In this document: in pieces, positions 1 to 10,655 of the stretch
Layout: the number at the start of each line of letters is the position of its first letter
Position numbering within the stretch: position 1 is the stretch's first letter
Program-made: the position numbers and the translations under genes
Notes under the pieces: generated by a model
What the model was told of the DNA's origin: nothing
Databases searched by the model: none
What the model saw: the letters and a program-made list of their open reading frames with translations, nothing else
Source: Symbiodinium natans
Taxonomy: Eukaryota > Sar > Dinophyceae > Suessiales > Symbiodiniaceae
Direction of reading: 5' to 3'
Assembly (NCBI GenBank): GCA_905221605.1
Contig: CAJNDS010002447.1
Span: 27,501-60,000 of the forward strand
DNA length: 32,500 nt

Positions 1-457
1 TCCTGAAACAAAAATAGACCACCTCGGGTACGTCCAGCAGCACAGACCTGCCAGCGATGAACTCGTCTTGCTGGCACGCTGGGCGGATCTTGCTCGGCAC
101 AGGCGTGCCTTCCGCTTCTGCTGCCTGCACTATCACTCTGCGCAGGGCCTCCTGACAAGCTGTCCGGCGCAGTTCCGAGGTCTCATGCCACCATCGGCGG
201 TTCAGGGAATTCAACTCCTTCCCCCCGCCGGCATGCATGTTCAGCGCCTTCTTGGTGACGAAAAGCGTCAGGTCCCGATCCCATTTGGAAAGCTTCACGT
301 AGTTGCAGCCGGCAATGCTCTGCACCGCCGGTTGCCACACACTCCGCAGCCCGCCGCCTGACACGCAGATTGCCGTGAAAATTTTTATCGGCTTCTCCTC
401 CTCCGCCTCCAGCTCACTCTGCTCACGAGCCTCTTCGTCCGCATCGTCATGCGACAT
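1..457 (-). CDS. N-terminal part of an unknown dinoflagellate-type protein, cut by the window edge
   Basis: Reading leftwards from an ATG at 457-455, the frame stays open for 152 codons to the window edge. An in-frame TAG lies four codons upstream of the ATG, which fixes the start. The protein opens with an acidic stretch (MSHDDADEEAREQSE, then EEE), followed by a mixed alpha/beta-looking region with KIFTAICVSGGG, NYVKLSKWDRD, LNSLNRRWWHETSELRR and AGRSVLLDVPEVV. There is no signal peptide or membrane segment. A GAG|GTGGTC near position 20 could be a splice donor, so the last few residues may be intron. It lies 412 bp downstream of the next minus-strand gene in the same orientation, as in a one-way gene cluster. 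I do not recognise the family and assign no function. The open frame, upstream stop and coherent composition make it very likely real. Confidence 0.78.
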   Translation of the reverse strand, partial: MSHDDADEEAREQSELEAEEEKPIKIFTAICVSGGGLRSVWQPAVQSIAGCNYVKLSKWDRDLTLFVTKKALNMHAGGGKELNSLNRRWWHETSELRRTACQEALRRVIVQAAEAEGTPVPSKIRPACQQDEFIAGRSVLLDVPEVVYFCFR

Positions 458-869
458 GGCAGCGAGCTAATGCTCTGCTGCCTGGGTCGGCGAGCATTAA
501 GAAGCCCTGCTCGACTCTCACAAAAACCTGTGTGCAGTACATATGGCGCGCATGCAGGCTGCATGCACGTGTCATGAAGCACAGCAAGCTCTGCTGCGCG
601 TGTCATGCAGTCAACAGAAAAAATGCCCAGAACTTATTCTTTCTTGCCGGAAGGAGTTCTATGTCGACTCTGTCTCTGTCTGTGTCCATCACAGAGCGAA
701 ATTGGCCACCCCCATGGGCGGTCTCCCCCATATACACGCCAACCCTAAACCCTAAACGCTTTTGCAACAGGCTTTGAGACAGCGCCTATAGATTCCAAAA
801 ACCCTAAAGCCCTAAAACATATGCATATATATAATACCTTATACCACAAGCCGGAGCCGCCGGAGGCTT
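458..869. other. spacer between two minus-strand genes, with decayed telomere-like repeats
   Basis: About 410 bp without a supportable gene. Around 738-815 there are several CCCTAAA-type heptamers (ACCCTAAACCCTAAACGC and related forms), then a short TA-rich run near 820-835. The rest is ordinary mixed sequence. The ORFs crossing it are short and carry no splice or start context I trust. Confidence 0.6.
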
Positions 870-3135
870 TCAGGTCTGCGTCCTGGCCTTCTTAGACACA
901 GGCGTCAGAGTTTCCACATCATGGGAAGCTCGGGTGTGAGGGCTGAAGTAAATTAGGCTCTCTCCTGCTTCCAAGGCCTTGTAGTTTTCAAAAACAGGCA
1001 GGGCAATGGATGCAGTGGAGCAGCCAAGCCTCTGCTTGTCCCACCCGTTGTTGGGCCCGCGCAGCTCCATGTTGGCCTCCTCACGATCGGCGCTGCACTT
1101 CATGGCCCAAGCCGGATTGGCGAAGTTCTGCGCGTTGAAGGCCGGCAAGATGGAGACCACGAACTGCTGCTTCATGTTGGGGCCAACTCCCTTCGTGAGC
1201 CCCACTCGAATGGCCCCCTGCAGGAGGCTCTCTCCTTCAAGCCTGAAGTCCACTCGGTTCGTGGCCACCGAGAGCTTCAAGGCTCCAACCCCGAACTGGC
1301 TTGTCACCTTCACATCCTTGCCTGGCTTCACATAGACTTCCACCTGTTTCCGGGTTGCCTTCATGAGCTCCTCGAACTGCTCGTGCAGGAAGGACAGCAA
1401 ATAGCCCTTCACTGCGGCGTGCACGAAATCCTGACTCGACAGCGGGCTGCATGGCCACCAATTCAACTTCACTGGCTCGGTTTTGGGGTTGTACTTCTTC
1501 CACTTGCCTTGCACGAATGCCTCCGAGCTGGCCTCCCGAAGCTTGCCGCCCGCCAATCTCAGCTTGACCTTGTCAGCTGATATGTCAACGATGGTTCCCG
1601 AAACTTCGTCCGCCTTTCTGACAACTTGCATGCCGACAGAGAAGCCCGCGTCGACCACCAGGGAGTTGCTCAGCAGCCTACCCTCCTTGTCGAAGACACG
1701 AAGACTCCTGCACATGTATCCGGCAACACGTGTAGCGTCAATGGTGGAGTTAGAATATATGTGTAACCTGGGGTCGCCAATTAACTCTTGCACTGTCGCG
1801 AACAAACAACAAGGTGCAAACTGAACCTGGGCACGATCCGGCAGGGGAGGCACTCGAGGAGCCGGGGACTGCAGGGGTGGGGGCTTCGGTCTTACGCCAG
1901 GGCGGATCGACGCCGTGCTTGGACAAACACTTCTCGCAAGCTTCTTCCAGCGACTCGGACGTTGCCACCTTCTTCTTCTGAAGCACAATGGCTGCAAGCT
2001 GCATCTCCAGGTCGCACAAGTCCTTTTCTGCAGCGTCAGCATCCACATGGAGGAGCAGAAGCTCCCGCACCTCCTTCCACACTCCCTCTGCCCTGCAGAT
2101 CTTCGGCAGCAGGTCCTTGCTGGTGAACGCCCGTTTGGCGTCGCTGATGCTGACGGCCTTCTCTGGGCCGCACAGCGCAAGCTTGAGCAGCATGTGTCTG
2201 AAGAGCACGCACTGCTCGGGGCCTTTGATGTCGGCGCTGAGCGCGTGCCAGAAGTCGCCGCCTAGAGCTCGCGACGCAGCACCGTGGGACCGGACGAAGC
2301 GCTCGGTCCTGTGCAGGAAAGCGTGGTCGGCTGCACCGCCGCCGCACTTGACCACAAAGCTGAACATGCTGGGAAGCGACGAGCTGTTAGGCGGCCTGGA
2401 GCGGAGAATCTCAGCTGAGACATCCGCGTAAGAAACGGTCTTGTGGCCCGCGGCCAGGAACGCGGCGACAGCCGTGTTCAGCTTTTTTGCCAGCTGGATT
2501 TCCGTTTCCTTGCTGGCAATCTGTCCCGCCGCGTTGCCCGCGGCCTGTGCCAGTGAAGCGTACTTGGGGAACTCCTCTGGAATCATGTGGGAAACGATCA
2601 ACCAAGTGACGCCATGTGTGATCGCGTTCGCCCAGTCTGGGTCCACGGTTTGAAGTCTCTCTAAGGACAGCCTGCCCTCGATGGTCAGTTTGGGATCCGG
2701 ATGCTGGACCTTGTGCAGGAAGGCTCTGGCGGCTTGACTGGCGTGGGAGCCCACGATGGACGCGTAGCGCACCCCCGTCACGGGCGCGAGTTTCCCGGCC
2801 GCCCCTTCCACGAGCTGTTTGTTGAATGCGCGGGTGTGGTCTCCCTTCGGGCCTGGCGGCACCTCAACGCAGACAGCTTTCACCTCGGCCTTGGAGAATC
2901 CGATGCTGGCGATGTTGCTCGCAAGCTCTTGCACGTGAGAGGCCGACAGGCCAATCCCGTCCCTGTTGTATTCAGAGACGCCTACGTACTCTGAAGTCAT
3001 CTGCTGTCGCCACGCAAGGTGCCGACTACATAGAAAATCATGCAAAGCCTCGATGCTCTGCACCAGCTTGCCTTGCTCTGCCGTGTTCAGGAACTCCTGG
3101 ATAGTCTTGCGGTCCTCCGAGGACAACGACATCAT
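870..3135 (-). CDS. 720-residue unknown protein, two exons joined across a 103-nt intron
   Basis: Exon 1 is 3135-1896 and exon 2 is 1792-870; the intron 1895-1793 starts GTAAGA, has a pyrimidine-rich end and stops in CAG. Two long frames that look frameshifted join in phase at this intron, giving VDPPW then LQELIGDPRLH, with TGA at 872-870. The start is the first of two adjacent ATGs. Exon 1 is mostly helical and Ala-rich (IASIGFSKAEVK, SLAQAAGNAAGQIAS, then a Lys-rich QKKKVATSESLEEACEKC). Exon 2 contains a probable small beta-barrel of the SH3/KOW/Tudor kind (VGMQVVRKADEVSGTIVDIS, VKLRLAGG) and ends in SKKARTQT, a possible nuclear signal. An AG eight bases before the ATG could accept the trans-spliced leader. 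I do not recognise the family. The domain idea is inference; the gene model is strong. Confidence 0.85.
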
Positions 3136-3466
3136 GTGTCTGCGAGCTATCTATATAGCCCTGCAGATCACCTTCGCGGGTTCGAGCCCTGCGAAGCCTC
3201 CTCATGCAAACGGAACAGAAGCACAGAACTACAGCAAGCGCGAACAAAGGAGGCGCCCCATGTCTGAGCGTGGCTTTTCCAGAACCAGTCCATGACTGGC
3301 GACGCCAGTATAGCGATGGTGATATGCACCATGCCAAGAATGAGGAGGTGTGCAAAACGTGCATATAAGGATATATTTATATACATCTATCTATTTATTT
3401 TTGACGACATTTATATCTTGCCTGCACTCACGACCCCACTCACTCCTCAAGCGCACAGCCGTGCAC
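3136..3466. other. spacer, no gene seen
   Basis: About 330 bp between two minus-strand genes. It contains an AT-rich stretch near 3360-3420 with TATATTTATATACATC and a C-rich stretch near 3425-3475. No frame here has splice signals or composition that I would call coding. Confidence 0.5.
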
Positions 3467-4203
3467 CTAGCCCTCACGCGGCAAGAAGAACTTGCGCAGG
3501 GCCACTACAGAGTAGAAGGTTTTCTTACACAGTCGTCTACGGGGTTTCAGCCCTCCTTTCACTTTGCGACCCCAGCAATATCCAAGAACATCCTCGAGAA
3601 TGCCTCCGGAGGAAGATGAGAGCAACGTGACCTTCTGTGGCTGGGTGATGCACTCATTCTGGACCAGGTGGAAGTGCACCAAGCTCCGGAGTTGCCTCAT
3701 GCTGATACTCTCCGAGTCTGGGATGGAGAAGGCAGCAAGTGAGCGGCCGCTGATGCTGGAGTGTGCTTCAAACCTGAGATTTGTATATGTGCACGTATGT
3801 ATATACATATACAAAGTTTCTGGATGTATCTCTGTACTGTAAAAAAAGTGCAAGCAGGCAGCCTCACTAGATTGCCAGCCCAGTCATGGTCGGCGTGAAG
3901 GCTCACCAGCATCGGTGGACCCACTGGCCTCACCATCACCTTGTGCTTCTTGCACGATCCCGTCGACTCGTAGATGCTCGCTCGGGACACCCCGTCCCGC
4001 ACCAGGGCTCGGTAATGCTGCATGCGGTACGACGAGTTGAAAGGTTGGTCTGGCCTCAGCCACAAGAAGCCAGCCTCGCTCTCCACCCTCTCCTGCTGCA
4101 CGGCGCTGAGTCGCCTGAAGTGTTTCGGGCTCGGTGGCCCGTCCTGCCACTGCCATGCGACCGGGAGGTGGGCTACTTCATAGCCGGCCATGACGCTTGC
4201 CAT
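3467..4203 (-). CDS. 215-residue unknown protein, two exons joined by a GC-AG intron
   Basis: Exon 1 is 4203-3863 and exon 2 is 3773-3467. The 89-nt intron 3862-3774 begins GC after an exon AG and ends CAG before a G, so AGG is rebuilt as one Arg codon (NLVR then FEAHSS). Exon 1 has PVAWQWQDGPPSPKHFRRLS, FLWLRPDQPF and HYRALVRDGVSRASIYEST, ending near SLHADHDWAGN. Exon 2 begins SISGRSLAAFSIPDSESIS then MRQLRSLVHFHL, which resembles the first strands and helix of a ubiquitin-like fold (weak, by eye), and ends in a basic tail. A start at the second ATG (4191) is possible. A GC donor with AG|G on both sides is a known dinoflagellate intron style. The function is unknown. Confidence 0.75.
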
Positions 4204-4323
4204 ATATGTTGTTGCAGCGAGTCAGTGTACGAACCCTGCTGCAGCCCAGCAGCGAACAAAACATGGTTCTGCTGCGGCGTTCATAACTACACAAATGCAT
4301 TGGATATATGGTTCAGCGTCGAG

Positions 4324-4776
4324 CGTCCTGGGCCCCCCCCCCCCCATGGTATCCCCCCCCCCCCCAAGCCTACTCTACGGTCCCTAAACCCTAAACCCTA
4401 AACCCTAAACCCTAAACCCCTAAACCCTAAACCCTAAACCCTAAACCCTAAAACCTAAACCCTAACCCTAAACCCTAAACCTTAAGTCTTAAACCTTAAA
4501 CCCTAAACCCTAAAACCTTGAACCCTAAACCCTAACCCTAAAACCAACCCCCAACCACACCACAGGGGGGGGGGGGGGATCATCTTAGTACCCCATCCGC
4601 GGGGAAAACCCTAAACCCTAAACCCTAAACCCTAAACCCTAAAACCCTAAACCGTAAACCCTAAACCCTAAACCCTAAAACCCCCTAAAACCCTAAAACC
4701 CTAAACCCTAAACCCTAAACCCTAAAACCCTAAAACCCTAAAACAACCCCCAACCACACCACAGGGGGGGGGGGGT

Positions 4777-4822
<46 letters not shown>

Positions 4823-4995
4823 GCCGGGGCTGAATCATATATACCCCTCTCGGGCCTGAAACAGTCACCGCAAGCTAGAGCGCCTGTTTTTTTTGGTTTG
4901 CCTTTTTCCTTCACCTTCTCCCCTCCATGCCCCTTAAGAATTCTCCCCCCCCCACCCCCCCTTATATGTATACCCCCCCCCCCCCATGCACCCAC
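4324..4995. repeat. telomere-like CCCTAAA arrays interrupted by poly-C and poly-G runs
   Basis: Two blocks of CCCTAAA and one-base variants lie at about 4380-4545 and 4607-4743. They are flanked or split by homopolymers: 13 C at 4333-4345, 13 C at 4353-4365, 14 G at 4565-4578, 12 G at 4764-4775 and 37 G at 4783-4819. Further C runs lie at 4947-4985. A short segment reading CAACCCCCAACCACACCACA precedes both the 4565 and the 4764 G run, so the block is a partial duplication of about 200 bp. As read, it is an interstitial array, not a chromosome end, because genes continue on both sides. Homopolymer lengths are likely to be unreliable in any assembly. Confidence 0.85.
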
Positions 4996-5023
4996 CCTTC
5001 AGATCGAACAAATGCGTGACAGT

Positions 5024-5719
5024 TCAACATCGCAACGCAACTGCTCTGCTTGCCAGAACGCCCCTGTCATTGAAACATCCCCTTGCATCCACCCATGCCT
5101 GGCACCAGTCTTCGCCTGCGTGGGCAATGAAGGGAGGCACTATAGGGTCTATATAGGGTCTCCTGATATACATGTAGGGTTAAACAAAACCTAAATCTGT
5201 TAACCATACTTGTCTGCCTCAACCCTAAATCCTAAACCCTACGAAAATCATCAACTTCCTGCCCCCTCCCCCCAAAACAAAACCCTAATCTGTTAACCGT
5301 ACTTTTCTGCTTAAAACCCAAAGCCCTATAGTCCACACGCTTGAGACACAAGAGGCCCTTTATAATAATAAAGGGAGGTGTGTGTATGTATATAGAAAAC
5401 CCCCCAAACCCTATAAACCAAAAACCCCGGGCCTGTCAAGCCTCGATGTCCCAAACCCCTCTTGACAACGCCCAAACCCGCGAAGCAATGCAGCACCAAA
5501 GGGGTCAAGCCTCGATAAAACAAGGTGCCTATGCATGAACTTCCAATCAAACCCTCGAAAAGTACATAGCCCGCACTGTGATGAGAAAGAGAAAGATATA
5601 TATATATATATGTATGTATACACTGTTACGCCTACATAAGACCAACTCACGGAGCTTCAGGATGTTGGTTGCTCGGGTTTGCGCGAAGCGTTTAGCTGGC
5701 TTCCGTCCAAAAGCCAGCC
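5024..5719 (-). CDS. last two exons of a minus-strand multi-exon gene
   Basis: Exon 5719-5651 follows an AG and ends at an ideal GTGAGT donor. Exon 5115-5024 follows TTGCCCACGCAG and ends in TGA at 5026-5024. The phases agree (1 to 1), rebuilding an Arg codon. The first exon reads LAFGRKPAKRFAQTRATN then ILKL; the second reads EDWCQAWVDARGCFNDRG then VLASRAVALRC. A second frame of the final exon is open to 4999 but does not fit the phase. The intron between them carries TA microsatellite and CCCTAAA-like repeats. The upstream part of this gene is probably among the candidate exons at 5.9-11.8 kb, but I could not chain them all in phase. I do not recognise a family. Confidence 0.55.
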
Positions 5720-5934
5720 CTCATGCAACCCACCCCATATAACTCGGAATAAAGGGTTCAAAAGGCGGGCTCGGTTTCGGCAGGATTTTCCGAAAGCGTT
5801 TTTATAATTAGGGTGGTATTTCATACAAGGTGGAAGTGACTACACAAACCCTGCTAGGCCTCGACACGCACATCCGGCCGAGAAAGACGCACGCTGCACC
5901 TGAGCCAGGTATATATATATATATATATCACAGG

Positions 5935-6064
5935 GGTGCAAGCGACACATGCATGCACTTCATGATCCTCATGAACTCATGAGCAACGCCAGGAAATCCC
6001 AACTCCTCTAAAATAAAAGGGCCTGGAGGAACGCTGGCCGCAGAGGGCTGCAAGAACTGCATGC
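5935..6064 (-). CDS. candidate internal exon
   Basis: Following TCCCCCGTCGGCAG on the minus strand, the frame is open for about 40 codons: MQFLQPSAASVPPGPF then ILEELGFPGVAHEFMRIMK. It is limited by a TGA near 5929. The right edge at 6064 is the splice acceptor and the left edge is approximate. The composition is protein-like and the other frames are shorter. It probably belongs to the gene ending at 5024, but the phase to the next exon is not resolved. Confidence 0.4.
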
Positions 6065-7457
6065 CTGCCGACGGGGGAGGGTGAGTTCATGTCAGTTCTG
6101 AAGAGGGAAGGTGGCAAAGCTCCATTGTTTATACGTATAGGGCACAACTTAAGAGTGTAGGCAGATAAAGGGTTATGTTATCTATAGTGTGCCATGGGAG
6201 TCTATATCTGCTCCAGCCAAACCCTTTTTTGGTAATTGCTCCTCTATATATAGGGCATACATGGTTTAGGGGTTTGGGCATATAGGCCATAGGACTTAGG
6301 GCTTTTGGCTACGGATTGGGCCTAAACCCCAAACCCAAACCATAAACCCTAAACCCCAAACCCTATATAGACCCTAACCCCTAAACCAAAAACCCCTATA
6401 AACCCTATGCACTCCGTCCCTCCCTTTTCACGCTGCGGCGCGGAGCAAGGCATCAGTGCACGGGAAGCCGCGTGGGCGTGGCCGTTTTCCATATGCAAGT
6501 GCGAACTCTATAATACAATCATGCATTCTAAGCAACTTTAACCAGTCCCATGGCCATGGCCGCCACACGTCGAGCTTCTTTCTGCAGCACGCAGAGCTGT
6601 CCATGCATGCACATCTCGCGAGCACGTTTGTACATACGCACGTATTATAAGGGCTTCTGTCTTAAATTCTCTATATATATACACTTTCCTGTTTTGTTAA
6701 GCATCGGCACACTTATATATAGACAGACATCGATTTGGTGCTCGGATTCCCACACGGCAGCTTTAGAGTGATAGAAAAAGATAAGGAACTATATACGTAT
6801 ATCTCTCTTTAAGAAGTTTATGTCAGGGAATCTCAACATGTGCAAGAATTCTGCATCCTGTCAAAAGCATGCAGGACTCGAGACGCATCTTTTCACATGT
6901 CAAACAAAAGTTCTAAAAGATCGTTCCAGCTCCTCATGCGCCCCGATGCCTGCACATGAGGCTTGCGCAAGCTACCCCATATATACATGGATTCCAGCAA
7001 AGGATTGCCGAGCTTCGCCAAGCAGGTCTTGTGCATGCGTCAGTGTTGTGTTGGTGTGCATGTTGTGCCTGCATGCATGGCGCCTGCAGCTCCACAACCC
7101 ATGCCGGTCATCAATTTCAGGACCATCGGCATGATTCGGACTCCATCGTGCGACACTTCCATGTTTTGTGTGTACATGTGCCCTTAAATTCTAAACGCAG
7201 AACTATGTGTAAACCCTTTTTGTAGTACCCTATATATATACAAAGCCTATCACCCTAAAAAACTTAACCTATATATATGTATCTATATATATATATATAT
7301 ATATTACCCAAACCCTTTATTTAAGCCCCAAAAACGAACCCTTATAAACTGTATATTTACCCTCTCAGATCTACCCATGGAGTCACCGACCTTGCCCGGC
7401 ATGGCTGCTCACAGTCTGAAAGTGGACGACCTCCGCCAGCTTCGACATGGTGCTTAC
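6065..7457. other. intron-like region with CCCTAAA, TA and CATGCATG repeats
   Basis: Degenerate CCCTAAA heptamers lie near 6320-6400 and 7230-7350. TA microsatellites lie near 6670-6725 and 7229-7305, and CATGCATG palindromes near 6603 and 7071. Two weak minus-strand exon candidates are seen. One, at about 6540-6605, reads LCVLQKEARRVAAMAMGL before GTTAAA. The other, at about 7085-7160, reads VSHDGVRIMPMVLKLMTGM. Neither has phase support, so I do not call them as genes. Confidence 0.4.
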
Positions 7458-8618
7458 GGCCGTCTGCAGCAGGTTCTGTTGCTGCTGCGACCTGCGTCTC
7501 TGCTGCTCCTCGGGTACATGGCTAAACCCTATACAAAGCCTAAACCCTATATATAAACCCTATAACAGGACCACATGCAGGGCCTATACCCTTGAACCCG
7601 CAGATATAACCCTCAACCCTATGAACCCTCCACCCTCATGTTTGCTTGCATCCATACATAAACAAATTTAAGGCTTCGTGTCGAGAATTCACAACAACAA
7701 ATCGATGCATTAATCTGCACACAAAATGCTTGATACCAGTCCTTCTTTCCCGCGCGCACTCTTTGCCGCCAGCGTCCCTCGCCAGGCTCATGGAAGACGC
7801 CCTGTGCGTCCACGAAGCCCCCTTCCACATATCGCCCGCCGTTGCTCCAGCGCCCGGCGTTGCTGGAGTTCGAGCTGGAATGCCCGGATCCCTGCCTTAG
7901 ATCAACGGAAAAATCCGCATCAATCACTCTAAGGGTTTATTGGAATTTAGGGTTGAGGGTTTAGGATGGTTTTGTATATAACCCCTGTGAAAACTCCAAA
8001 ACAATATATAGAAGCGAAAAAATGCATGATGCTAATTGGTCAGGCATCCCATGCTTGGCCTTCTTCCATGCTTGCGTCGACTCATCCGGCTCCTCGAGCT
8101 TCCACTGCCACTTGCGATCCTCCCAGCCGTGCCGCCACGCCCCTGCATCCGTCGTCCACTCCTGGTTCATTGTGGTTAAGGTTTAGGTTTAATTTGGGTT
8201 TAATGTATATATATATATATATATGTAGGGTGCATGTGTGTAGAAAAAATGCGTATATATATCTAGGGATTCAATTGTGAATAAAGAGGGTTTCTATATA
8301 TTAACCCTTTAATAAAATCTATATAAACCCCGAACCTGCAAACCCTAAACCCTGAACCCTATAAACATATATAGGGTTTATATGCATATATATATATATC
8401 TTCCTGCAGGGCAGATATTATATATATATAGAGCTTGTAATGAACTCGGTAAACTCCGGCCTCCTTCACGCCATCATGGCCGCCGCTTGCCAGCCACCAC
8501 CCATGGGCATCCTGCCCCTCCGCGCCGTCCTCGTGATTCCCCTCGTCCTCATAAGAGGCATCCACAACCCCATCATGCCCCTCTGGCTCCACGAGCTCCT
8601 CCTCCTTGCATGCCATGG
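7458..8618 (-). CDS. candidate exon cluster encoding an acidic and Trp-rich region
   Basis: Four minus-strand islands stand out from repeat sequence. (1) 8618 to about 8447, after CCTCCTCTCTGCAG: ACKEEELVEPEGHDG then VVDASYEDEGNHEDGAEG. (2) 8161 to about 8050, after AATGAACCAG: EWTTDAGAWRHGWEDRKWQW then KLEEPDEST. (3) 7891-7737, after a CAG and before GTATCA: AGRWSNGGRYVEGGFVDAQG then VFHEPGEGRW. (4) 7508-7458, ending at GTAAGC: EQQRRRSQQQQNLLQTA, a short Gln-rich helix. All have plausible splice sites, but the phase between islands 3 and 4 does not match as drawn, so an exon or an edge is missing. Spacers hold CCCTAAA and TA repeats. The repeated W-x-W/G pattern suggests a low-complexity acidic/aromatic protein. 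No function is assigned. Confidence 0.45.
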
Positions 8619-8629
8619 CTGCAGAGAGG

Positions 8630-10400
8630 AGGCGCACAGCCCTAGCTTCACGAACACATATATGGATATAGCATATATACCTTTTCACATATATCTGTGG
8701 CATGCAGTGCCGCGGCAAACGCCGTGGACCAAAACGGACCAATGCACGCACAGTGTGTGTGTATACGCATACACTATATACATAACGAATCCATGCACGA
8801 CATCATGAGAAATTTCAAGGGTGCATGCAATGGCCCTCGCAGTCCTGAAGCGTGGCACGAGCCATGCATGCATCGGGAGTTTGAAGGTTCGGGTTTTGGT
8901 ATTAGGTGTTGCATACATAGGGTTTCGGGCTTAGATCTTATCCACGGCCGCCCCTTATAAACAATCCATAAAATGTCAGAGCGGTTCAGGGTTTAAAATA
9001 TAGGGTTTATATAGGGTTTGTAACGTTTATGTAGGGTTTATATAGGGTTTATGGGGTTTCTAGATAGAGGGTTTATAGGAAACCTGGTTGAAGCCCGCGA
9101 AACCCTATATATGTGTATTACACACATTAACCCTGAAACAGAATCCCTTAAGAGGGAAGCCCCAAACCCTATATACCCTATTATATAGACCCGGCCTGAG
9201 ACAGAATCCGATCGGAAGCCCGAACTAAACCCTGAAACAGAACCAGGGAAACCCGAAACCGTATAAACTAAACCCGGTGAACCCTCAACATTCAGCCTTA
9301 AGGCTGGAAGCTTCGAAAGGGTTTGCTGGGGGCTGCATGAGGAATAGGTCGGAATGTTTATAGAGCTCCCCAAACCCGAAACCCTATATAAACCCTATAT
9401 AGAAACCCCTCGCAAGTGCAACAACCCACATTGGACTGGCCTTCTTCCCCGAAGGGCGGCCCATGCATGCATTCGAGGGACCAAAACTGCATGGAATGCT
9501 TAAGGTTATCGGTTTTGGTACTACGCTTCGCTATAGAGGCCTGCCGCTCAAAGCCTATAGAAAGAAGATTCTTGAAGGCTGTTACCCTATAAATCCTGTA
9601 AACCCTATAAGAACCCTAAAACTAAACCCTTTATATACATCAATCCTAAACCCTTAAACCCTTCAAACCCTTGCACTGTGTCTGTTGGAGACCCTATAGA
9701 TGTGTCTGCATGGTACATGGCTTGAACCGCGAGCGCGGATCGACATGCAGGAATACCTGGGAAGGGGGTATACATATATAGGGCCACGTGGGAAGGGGTA
9801 TAGGGATGCAGGGCCGAAAGGGTTCCAGGTCCTATAGCAAATAAGGGGACGAACTGCACTTGCACGCATGCAGGGCACTTGATGGGCACTCCTATACAGG
9901 GGAAGCATGCATGGGGGTCGGGTGCCCAGAATTACCACCTTATATGAGGGCCGGGCAAGCCAAGGGAGCACGCTAACCCGAAACCCTTGGAACAACAGGC
10001 TCTCTAACTCTCAAAGCCATAGATCATCACTATATAGAACCCAAAGTTCTAAGCCTACGGCAAAAATACCAACACGAAGCTACGCCTTCAACCCTAAACC
10101 CTATATAACATGAGGTGCATGCACTGGAATTCCCCTGCGCTCGCCAGGATGCTTCTTAGGTGACATGAGCACCGAGATAAAAAATCAGACGCGCACGCCT
10201 ATGGCCGGTGCACACTCATGAGTTCTCCAGTATATCTAAACCATTCTAAACCCTTAGCCCTATAAACCCTATATATAGACGCCTAAACGCTGAACCCTAT
10301 GTATAAACCACTATAAACTCTAAACCCCTATATAAACCCTAAACCCTACACCATTATATACTCCCCGGTGCCCGGCCATGGCCTACAGTGCTATACGCCC
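8630..10400. other. intron-like or intergenic region rich in telomere-like and TA repeats
   Basis: CCCTAAA-like units (often CCCTATA or GGGTTTATA) occur through 8990-9420, 9590-9670 and 10080-10350. CATGCATG motifs lie near 8866, 9463 and 9906. Two weak minus-strand exon candidates occur: one from 8844 downwards after CACGCTTCAG, and one at 9486-9426 after CATTCCATGCAG and before GTTGTTG. Each is open in more than one frame, so no protein is given. Confidence 0.4.
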
Positions 10401-10421
10401 TATACGCACGACAAATGCAGG

Positions 10422-10632
10422 GCCATCTGGCACGCACCACCCTGCTTCTCACATGCATGCAAGCGCTGATGCCGGCATTGACGGCTCTGCGAAAGCAAAT
10501 GCAAGGCCATCTGCACACTCACCACCCTTCTCACATGCATGCAAGCGCTGATGCCGGCATACGGCTCTGCGAAAGCAAATGCAAGGCCATCTGCACACTC
10601 ACCACCCCTCTCAGGCGCTGATGCCGGCATTG
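10422..10632. repeat. 2.5 tandem copies of an 80-84 bp unit
   Basis: Copies start at 10422, 10506 and 10586, each beginning GCCATCTG and running through GCTGATGCCGGCAT. The first two spacings are 84 and 80 bp and the third copy is cut short near 10632. On the minus strand each unit contains a GGTGGTG(A/C)GTG donor-like site and a TTTGCTTTCGCAG acceptor-like site, so the unit resembles a duplicated exon edge. The open frame through it is a by-product of the repeat. Confidence 0.8.
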
Positions 10633-10655
10633 AAGCTGATTTCGTTTGGCATCAC

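Noticed and set aside
1780-1900. Frameshift breaking the 870-3135 gene
   Set aside because: A GTAAGA...CAG intron of 103 nt restores one frame exactly, so no mutation is needed.
4380-4743. Chromosome end
   Set aside because: Genes and unique sequence continue on both sides and the heptamers are irregular, so it is an interstitial array.
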